From positions 22,266-86,265 of the forward strand of contig CAMYOG010000058.1 in NCBI GenBank assembly GCA_947259925.1: DNA of 64,000 bases. The letters run 5' to 3'. Of the stretch, positions 59,301-64,000 are shown piece after piece. Made by a program: the position numbers and the translations under genes. Position 1 is the first letter of the stretch. Every line of letters begins with the position of its first letter. This stretch comes from Thermoanaerobaculia bacterium (GTDB lineage Bacteria > Acidobacteriota > Thermoanaerobaculia > Multivoradales > JAHEKO01). The notes under the pieces are model-generated. The model ran no database searches. It was not told the origin of the DNA and saw nothing but the letters and a program-made list of their open reading frames with translations.

Positions 59301-60286
59301 GCCGCGGCCGGCGGCGGCTCGACAGGTTGGCGGCGCTCTTCCGGCCGCCGCGGGGCGTGCCGGCGGGCCGCGCCCTCACCCTGTTGAGCGGCGGGGAGAG
59401 GTTTTGCGAAGCCCGGGCCCTGGTCGCGGCGTTCTACGCGGTGCTGTTCTTCCTCGCCACCGGGAGCCTCTTCTCCTGGGAGGGGTACCTGGCGGTCACC
59501 GAACTCGACCCGCGCTGGCCGGTCTTCTGGCTGCGGTGGGTCGAGCCGCGGGCCGGGATCGCCGCCGTCCTCGCGCTCTATCTCGTGGGCGGCCTCGTCG
59601 CCGTCACCCTGACGCGCTACCGGCTCGCCCGGATCGTGGTCTTCGTGACCCTGCTCCAGTTCCTCGCCTTCCGCTTCTCGTTCGGCTCGATCAACAACGG
59701 CTCGCACCTGGGGCTGCTGCTTGCCTTCGTGCTGATCTTCCTCCCCGCCGGCTGGCACGCGCGGCCGGTCCCGGGACGCGCGACGCGGGCGGCCACCTTG
59801 CTCGTCTTCTCCGGCTGCCAGGCGATGCTGATGCTCACCTACTCGATGTCGGGGTTCTGGAAAGCACTCGCGGTCGTCCGCCAGACCTTCGCCGGCGAGG
59901 TCCACTACCTGTACCCCCGGGGCCTGGCCCAACAGGTGGCGGCGAAGCTCATCGCCGCCGACGAGGTCAGCCTCCTCGGCCCCTGGCTGATCGAGCAAGC
60001 CTGGGTGGGCTGGCCGCTGGCGGTCGCGGCGATCTACCTCGAGCTCTTCGCCCTCTGGGCGGTGTTCCGCCCCTCCCTGCACCAGGCGTGGGGTCTGGGC
60101 CTCATCCTCCTTCACCTCGGCACCCACCTGACGATGGGCATCGGATTTCCCGAGAATGCTCTCTGGCTGGTGATCTTCTTCCTGCTGTCGCCCTTTCGGC
60201 CCCGAGTACCGGGCTTGCGGAGGGCGGTGGCCGAGCTGCCGGTCGTGGGGAGGTGGTTGGCGCGGGCCGAGCCGCGGACGCGGTAG
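59297..60286 (+). CDS. Polytopic membrane protein, HTTM-like
   Basis: 329 residues from GTG 59297, overlapping the upstream stop (GTGA). Eight or so transmembrane helices: ALVAAFYAVLFFLATGSLFSW, IAAVLALYLVGGLVAVTL, IVVFVTLLQFLAF, SHLGLLLAFVLIFLPAGWH, AMLMLTYSMSGFWKALAVV, VAAIYLELFALWAVF, ALWLVIFFLLSPF. The SMSGFWK stretch and overall layout recall HTTM/vitamin-K-carboxylase-like membrane proteins. Assignment tentative. Confidence 0.5.
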   Translation: MSRGRRRLDRLAALFRPPRGVPAGRALTLLSGGERFCEARALVAAFYAVLFFLATGSLFSWEGYLAVTELDPRWPVFWLRWVEPRAGIAAVLALYLVGGLVAVTLTRYRLARIVVFVTLLQFLAFRFSFGSINNGSHLGLLLAFVLIFLPAGWHARPVPGRATRAATLLVFSGCQAMLMLTYSMSGFWKALAVVRQTFAGEVHYLYPRGLAQQVAAKLIAADEVSLLGPWLIEQAWVGWPLAVAAIYLELFALWAVFRPSLHQAWGLGLILLHLGTHLTMGIGFPENALWLVIFFLLSPFRPRVPGLRRAVAELPVVGRWLARAEPRTR

Positions 60287-60395
60287 GCGCCGTCGCGGTC
60301 GCTAAGCGCGCGATGACGAAGCAGGGCAAGCGCCGGACCTCGGGCTGAGCCCCAGCCCGCCAGACGGCGAGGAGCGCATACTCACAGGAGCTGAA

Positions 60396-60526
60396 GTGAT
60401 CGCCACCAACGGCCTCGACCACCTGGCGCTACCGGTCGCGGACCCGCAACGCTCGGCGGGGTTCTACGCCGACCTCTTCAACATGGAGAGCGCCTTCAGC
60501 TCGCCCAAAGTGGCTTTCTTGAAGGA
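60396..60526 (+). pseudogene. Truncated VOC/glyoxalase-family gene
   Basis: MIATNGLDHLALPVADPQRSAGFYADLFNMESAFSSPKVAFLKD is a clear first beta-alpha unit of a VOC-superfamily enzyme (metal-ligand His in DHLAL). The frame then runs into the 63-bp repeat derived from the dehydrogenase end and degenerates to Arg/Pro-rich nonsense. Only about 44 of an expected 130 or more residues remain. Confidence 0.8.
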
Positions 60527-60589
60527 TGCACCAAGGTGGTGCTGCGGCCGGGCGCCGACTACTCGGTTCGGCCGCTTCCGACCAGGGCC
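60527..60589. repeat. 63-bp direct repeat, copy 2
   Basis: Second copy of 58671-58733. It supplies the last codons of the minus-strand M24 peptidase (VGSGRTE, stop at 60559) and cuts off the VOC gene. Confidence 0.9.
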
Positions 60590-61899
60590 AGCACCTCGTC
60601 GAGTTCCTTGGGCACCCAGGAGCTCAGGATCTCCGGCCCGTCGTCGGTGATCAGCACCGTGTCCTCGATCCGGATGTGCAGATCCTCGTCGACGATCTCG
60701 ATGATTGGCTCGACGGCGATCACCATGCCGACTTCGAACGGAATCGAGTAGTCGCCAACATCGTGCACCGCCATGCCAACGAAGTGACCGGCGCCGTAGG
60801 CGGGCTGGTCCTCGAAGCCCCACTTGTCGAAGATCTTGCGGTTGATGTCGCGGGTCTCCTGACGGGTGGCGCCCGGCACCATCGCCGCGATGATCGCCTT
60901 CTGGGCTTCCAGGGTCGCCCGGTAGGCGCGATCCTGGAGCTCGTCGAACTCGCCCGACACCGGCCAGGTGCGGGTGATGTCCATCGTCTGATAGGCGAAC
61001 GAGGCGCCGTAGTCCATGACGACCAGCTCGCCATCGCGTAGCTCCTTGCCGTTCGAGTTGTAGTGCCAGACGTTGACGTTCGGACCCGAGCCGACGATCG
61101 CCGGGTAGGCGGCGTGCTCGGCGCCGTTCGCGAACATGTGGTGCGAGGCGATCGCCTCGAGCTCGTACTCGAAGCGGCCGGCCCGGGTGATCTCGATCGA
61201 CTTGCGGACCGCCTCGGCGCTGATCCGGCCGTTGTAGCGCAGCACCTCGATCTCGCGCGCGGTCTTGATCGTCCGCTGCCGGTCGATCAGTGGGCTGACG
61301 TCGCGCAGCTCGTAGTAGGGATAGCGGAGCCGCAGCTGCTCGATCCGCCAGGCGTCCTCGGTCGGCTGCGCTCCCCACGGATTGACGATCCGGCGCGCCA
61401 GGTAGATCGCGGCGTCGCCGCGCGAGTTGTCGATCTCGTCGCGCTCGGACATGCGGACGTAGAGCGGATGCCGGCCGCTGGTGCGCCGCCGGGCGAGGAA
61501 CTCCTCCAGATAGTGGAGCGCCTTGATCTCGACGAAGCCCCAGCGCTCGGCGGCGCCCTCCTGGTAGAGCCAGTTCCAGCCGTCACGGCTCGCCTCGCGG
61601 GCGGTCTGGGTGGGCAGGAAGATCCAGCTGTCGCAGCTGGTCGGGTCGATCACCGCGACGGCATTCGTGTTCTCGTTGCCGGTCAGATAGAAGAAATCGT
61701 GGTCCTGGCGGAAGCGCAGCCCGGCGAGCGGCCCGGTGCGGGCAAAGAGCATGACGGTAGCGTCGTCGGTGATCGCCTCACAGAGCTTGGCGCGCCGCGC
61801 CTGGAACTCCTCGGGCGGGTAGGCGAATCGAGCCGCGGTCGCCGGCAGGGCGGCGCCGAGCGCAACTAGACCGATGAAAAGAGCTGTGCAGCGCGTCAT
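60559..61899 (-). CDS. Secreted M24-family aminopeptidase P-like protein
   Basis: 446 residues from ATG 61899, overlapping the upstream stop as ATGA. The signal peptide ends PATAARF. The N-terminal creatinase-like domain holds MLFARTGPLAGLRFRQDHDFFYLTGN. Dinuclear metal ligands of M24 are visible: Asp in LVVMDYGASF, Asp in MDITRTWPVSG, His in YGAGHFVGMAVHDVG, Glu in IAVEPIIEI and Glu in IRIEDTVLIT. It likely removes N-terminal residues next to proline, in the periplasm or outside. Coupled to the M14 gene. Confidence 0.92.
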   Translation of the reverse strand: MTRCTALFIGLVALGAALPATAARFAYPPEEFQARRAKLCEAITDDATVMLFARTGPLAGLRFRQDHDFFYLTGNENTNAVAVIDPTSCDSWIFLPTQTAREASRDGWNWLYQEGAAERWGFVEIKALHYLEEFLARRRTSGRHPLYVRMSERDEIDNSRGDAAIYLARRIVNPWGAQPTEDAWRIEQLRLRYPYYELRDVSPLIDRQRTIKTAREIEVLRYNGRISAEAVRKSIEITRAGRFEYELEAIASHHMFANGAEHAAYPAIVGSGPNVNVWHYNSNGKELRDGELVVMDYGASFAYQTMDITRTWPVSGEFDELQDRAYRATLEAQKAIIAAMVPGATRQETRDINRKIFDKWGFEDQPAYGAGHFVGMAVHDVGDYSIPFEVGMVIAVEPIIEIVDEDLHIRIEDTVLITDDGPEILSSWVPKELDEVLALVGSGRTE

Positions 61900-63701
61900 T
61901 CCGATGACCTCGTGATCCATGGCTTTACCGTCGAGCGTCCTCCTTTTGGATGCCAGGCGGTGATCTGGAGCTCGGACTTGGGCCGTTCGAGGCGGACGAC
62001 CCACTCGATGTCCTTCTCCGAGTGTCCCGCCAACGTGCCGAGCTCGAGCTCGCGCTCGGACGAGAGCACGATCAGACCCTCGCCTTCGACCGTCACCCGC
62101 ACCGGCACCGCTCGGCCGTGGTTCGTCCGGATCGCGAGCTCGGTCGGCGCGAACCCGATGTTGCCGACGCTCACCTCGAGACGGAAGACGTCGTCGTCGA
62201 GCCAGACAGCGTCAAAGTGGGTCACCTGGACCTGCGGCGTGTTGCGCGCCTGCATGAGCACGAACTCGACATTGCGGCGCACCTCCTCGGCCAGATCGCC
62301 GGCGAGCGGGTTGTTCGCTCCGAACTTGCGCCAACCGCCGATCTCGACCGCGCCGAGCTGCGGGTGCTCGAACGGCTCCCACTCCTTGAAGACCTGACCG
62401 CCGAGCTGCTCGTCGTCCCAGCGCAGCGCCTCGTGACCTTCGATCCGGCCGTCGCCGTCGTCGTCCTCGCCCATCTGGTAGATCTCGTTGGCGAACGCGA
62501 CCACCCCGAAGACCTCGTAGAGCGCATCGATCGAGCCGCCGTAGGCGGCGTAGCCGTCCAGTCGGCTGGGGGCTCCCTGGAGATTCCCCTCCTGGTCGCG
62601 CCAGATCTGACCGCGCTTCTTGTTGCCCGAGCCGCGCGGCCAACTCCAGTCGTAGACCGAGGTCGCGAGGTTGTAGCCGGTCACCTCGAGGCCGCGCTCG
62701 GCCAACCGGAGATAGAGCTCGAGGTCGTTGGCTGGCAGCTCGAAGTCCGGAACCGAGGGCGGGCGCAGGATCACGCCGCCGCTCGAGTGGAAGTGCTGCG
62801 AGGCGGCGATATTCGGATGCGCCGCCGCGAAGTCCATCAGCGCCCGGATCTCGGACTCCGAGCCGGCGAACGGGCCGTTGCCGCGCTGGCCGACGCTCCA
62901 GTTGCCGGGGTAGTTGCGATTCGGATCGACGCCGCCCAGCCGATCCTCCTGGTACTTCTCGTCGCCGTCGTTGTCGATCCCCTCGGTCCACTGTTCGTAG
63001 AACGGTCCGGGGTCGCCCGGCCGGCGGCGCCTCAGGATGCGCGCGTCCTCCTCGCTCGGTGTCCAGTTCCCGACCCGGCTCCTCCGGCGCATGGTCAGCG
63101 CCTGATCGTCGCCGTCGAGATCCTCCGGCCCGTCCTCGTCCAGCAGGCCGTCGCCGTCGTCGTCCCAGGGCCTGAGCGTCGAGTCGTAGGGGCGCTCAGG
63201 AGTGCGCATGTGGAGCTCGGAGGTGTCCGGGATGATCGCCGGCGCGACGTAGAACGTGCGGCGCCGGAGCAGCTCGGCGACCTCGTCCTCGTCGGAGGTC
63301 AGCAAGCGGTGGATCACGCCCAGGGCCGCCTCGATCGACACCACCTCGTCGGCGTCGACGCCGCCGTCGACCCAGATCGCCGGCTTGTCCTCGGGCGGCC
63401 CGGTCGATCGATCGGTGATCGTCATCACCCAGATGTCGCGGCCCTGGAAGCTCTTGCCGATCGACTCGAGCGACGCCAGGTCGGGTCGCGCCGCCGCGGC
63501 GTCCTCGAGGAACTGCTCGACCTCCGCGAAGTCGCGATAGCAGTCGAATGCCATCTCCTCGGCGAAACGGGGGCAGGCGCCGAAGTAGAGCTTCGGGCCG
63601 AGGCTCGACTCGTGGTCGTCGAGCGCGCGGCTGGGAACGGACGTCAGGTAGAAGCACGAGAGGGCGACGAGAACGACGCCTCGGGACGGTCGCAGGTGCA
63701 C
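61896..63701 (-). CDS. M14 zinc-carboxypeptidase homologue with altered metal motif
   Basis: 601 residues from GTG 63701 with GAGGAGG 6 nt upstream (an in-frame TTG at 63719 overlaps that site). A secretion signal (GVVLVALSCFYLTSV) precedes the M14 fold. The H-x-x-E zinc motif region reads PAIWVDGGVDADEVVS, with Asp where His is expected. The other landmarks are intact: DPNRNYPGNW, IAASQHFHSSGG for the third ligand, and FANEIYQMG with the catalytic Glu. Three Asp-rich calcium-loop-like inserts occur (DDDGDGLLDEDG, IDNDGDEKY, DDDGDGRIEG). The C-terminus is a beta-sandwich. It could be a peptidase with an unusual zinc site or an inactive homologue. Confidence 0.85.
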   Translation of the reverse strand: MHLRPSRGVVLVALSCFYLTSVPSRALDDHESSLGPKLYFGACPRFAEEMAFDCYRDFAEVEQFLEDAAAARPDLASLESIGKSFQGRDIWVMTITDRSTGPPEDKPAIWVDGGVDADEVVSIEAALGVIHRLLTSDEDEVAELLRRRTFYVAPAIIPDTSELHMRTPERPYDSTLRPWDDDGDGLLDEDGPEDLDGDDQALTMRRRSRVGNWTPSEEDARILRRRRPGDPGPFYEQWTEGIDNDGDEKYQEDRLGGVDPNRNYPGNWSVGQRGNGPFAGSESEIRALMDFAAAHPNIAASQHFHSSGGVILRPPSVPDFELPANDLELYLRLAERGLEVTGYNLATSVYDWSWPRGSGNKKRGQIWRDQEGNLQGAPSRLDGYAAYGGSIDALYEVFGVVAFANEIYQMGEDDDGDGRIEGHEALRWDDEQLGGQVFKEWEPFEHPQLGAVEIGGWRKFGANNPLAGDLAEEVRRNVEFVLMQARNTPQVQVTHFDAVWLDDDVFRLEVSVGNIGFAPTELAIRTNHGRAVPVRVTVEGEGLIVLSSERELELGTLAGHSEKDIEWVVRLERPKSELQITAWHPKGGRSTVKPWITRSSE

Positions 63702-63761
63702 AACGGGCCTCCTCTTCAAGTGTGGGGGCGAGACTATCCGGTCCGGTACCGGCCCCGGGCG

Positions 63762-64000
63762 CTAGCCGAGTCCGAGCAATTTCGGCAGCTCCTCCTCGAG
63801 CGCTGCTTCGGCCTCCTGCTGGCTCTCTCCGAGGGCGATCACGTCCAGCTTGCCGAAACGAGCCAGCGGGCCGACGTTGTAGAAGATGAACCGTCCACGG
63901 CCGGTCGCGGCATCGAACGCCTGGTCGCCGACGGCATCCAGGATCTCGCCGAACTCGACCCCGATCAGATCGGCATGAACGAAGTCCTGTGCGCGATAGG
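63762..64000 (-). CDS. C-terminal fragment of an unrecognised protein (right edge)
   Basis: The minus strand reads YRAQDFVHADLIGVEFGEIL, then ...GRGRFIFYNVGPLARFGKLD and ...EAALEEELPKLLGLG before a stop at 63762. About 80 residues are visible and the gene continues beyond the window. It ends 61 bp before the start of the M14 gene and may be in the same operon. I do not recognise the family. Confidence 0.6.
   Translation of the reverse strand, partial: YRAQDFVHADLIGVEFGEILDAVGDQAFDAATGRGRFIFYNVGPLARFGKLDVIALGESQQEAEAALEEELPKLLGLG

Overview
The window looks like a chromosomal segment from an uncultured, high-GC, Gram-negative bacterium. It has many signal peptides and outer-membrane beta-barrels, a TonB-dependent receptor, two formylglycine-type sulfatases, four BamB/PQQ-like beta-propellers and a very long FG-GAP/LamG protein with an IFSDGFESGD-type segment. 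In my experience that mix is typical of Acidobacteriota (Thermoanaerobaculia-like) genomes, but there is no rRNA or other marker gene here, so the phylum is an inference. I saw no tRNA, rRNA, CRISPR array, transposase or phage gene.

Layout. 0-2 kb: a membrane-anchored sigma54 activator, cut by the left edge. 2.2-10.8 kb: a plus-strand run of ABM protein, DUF4136 lipoprotein-like protein, sulfatase, two paralogous outer-membrane channels, DUF1254/DUF1214 protein, HAD phosphatase lipoprotein and porin. 10.6-12.7 kb: a scrambled tandem duplication of porin and OmpW-like sequences around a nucleotidyltransferase cassette. 12.7-13.4 kb: a VapBC-type toxin-antitoxin pair. 13.7-19.5 kb (minus): a giant AsmA-like protein, a porin and a glycine-zipper protein. 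19.9-32.3 kb: an envelope and ion-flux region with an outer-membrane channel, two MscS paralogues, a voltage-sensor-like protein, a helical periplasmic protein, an ankyrin protein, a TVGYGD potassium channel, a TMEM175-like protein and a symporter fused to a solute-binding domain. 32.4-34.5 kb: a second sulfatase and a BrnTA pair. 35.1-40.3 kb: a barrel protein and the FG-GAP/LamG protein. 40.3-46.8 kb (minus): sodium:solute symporter with DUF3311, halogenase-like flavoprotein, TonB receptor and a propeller. 47.5-57.5 kb (minus): a seven-gene operon containing a LuxE/PaaK-like adenylating enzyme, LuxC/ALDH-like reductase, iron alcohol dehydrogenase, three propellers and a HemN-like radical SAM protein. 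57.7-64 kb: a zinc dehydrogenase, an HTTM-like pair, a broken VOC gene, an M24 peptidase and an M14 carboxypeptidase homologue.

The most striking feature is regulatory. Six intergenic regions between 2 and 36 kb share an upstream motif built on CATTTCGTG. In each one, 80-115 bp away, lies a sigma54-type -24/-12 promoter (TGGCAC-N5-NTGCA or close). Three of these regions are divergent and carry a second, weaker GG-N10-GC promoter facing the other way; two of them (19.6-19.9 and 23.8-24.1 kb) are recognisable copies of one roughly 300-bp module. The activator at the left edge is the obvious candidate for the protein that binds these sites, and the target genes are almost all membrane or envelope proteins. 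The window therefore seems to hold an envelope/ion-homeostasis sigma54 regulon together with its membrane-bound sensor.

Other features worth attention are two large palindromic intergenic elements, two cases of gene-end duplication flanking extra genes, and toxin-antitoxin operons with operators sitting on apparent leaderless promoters.
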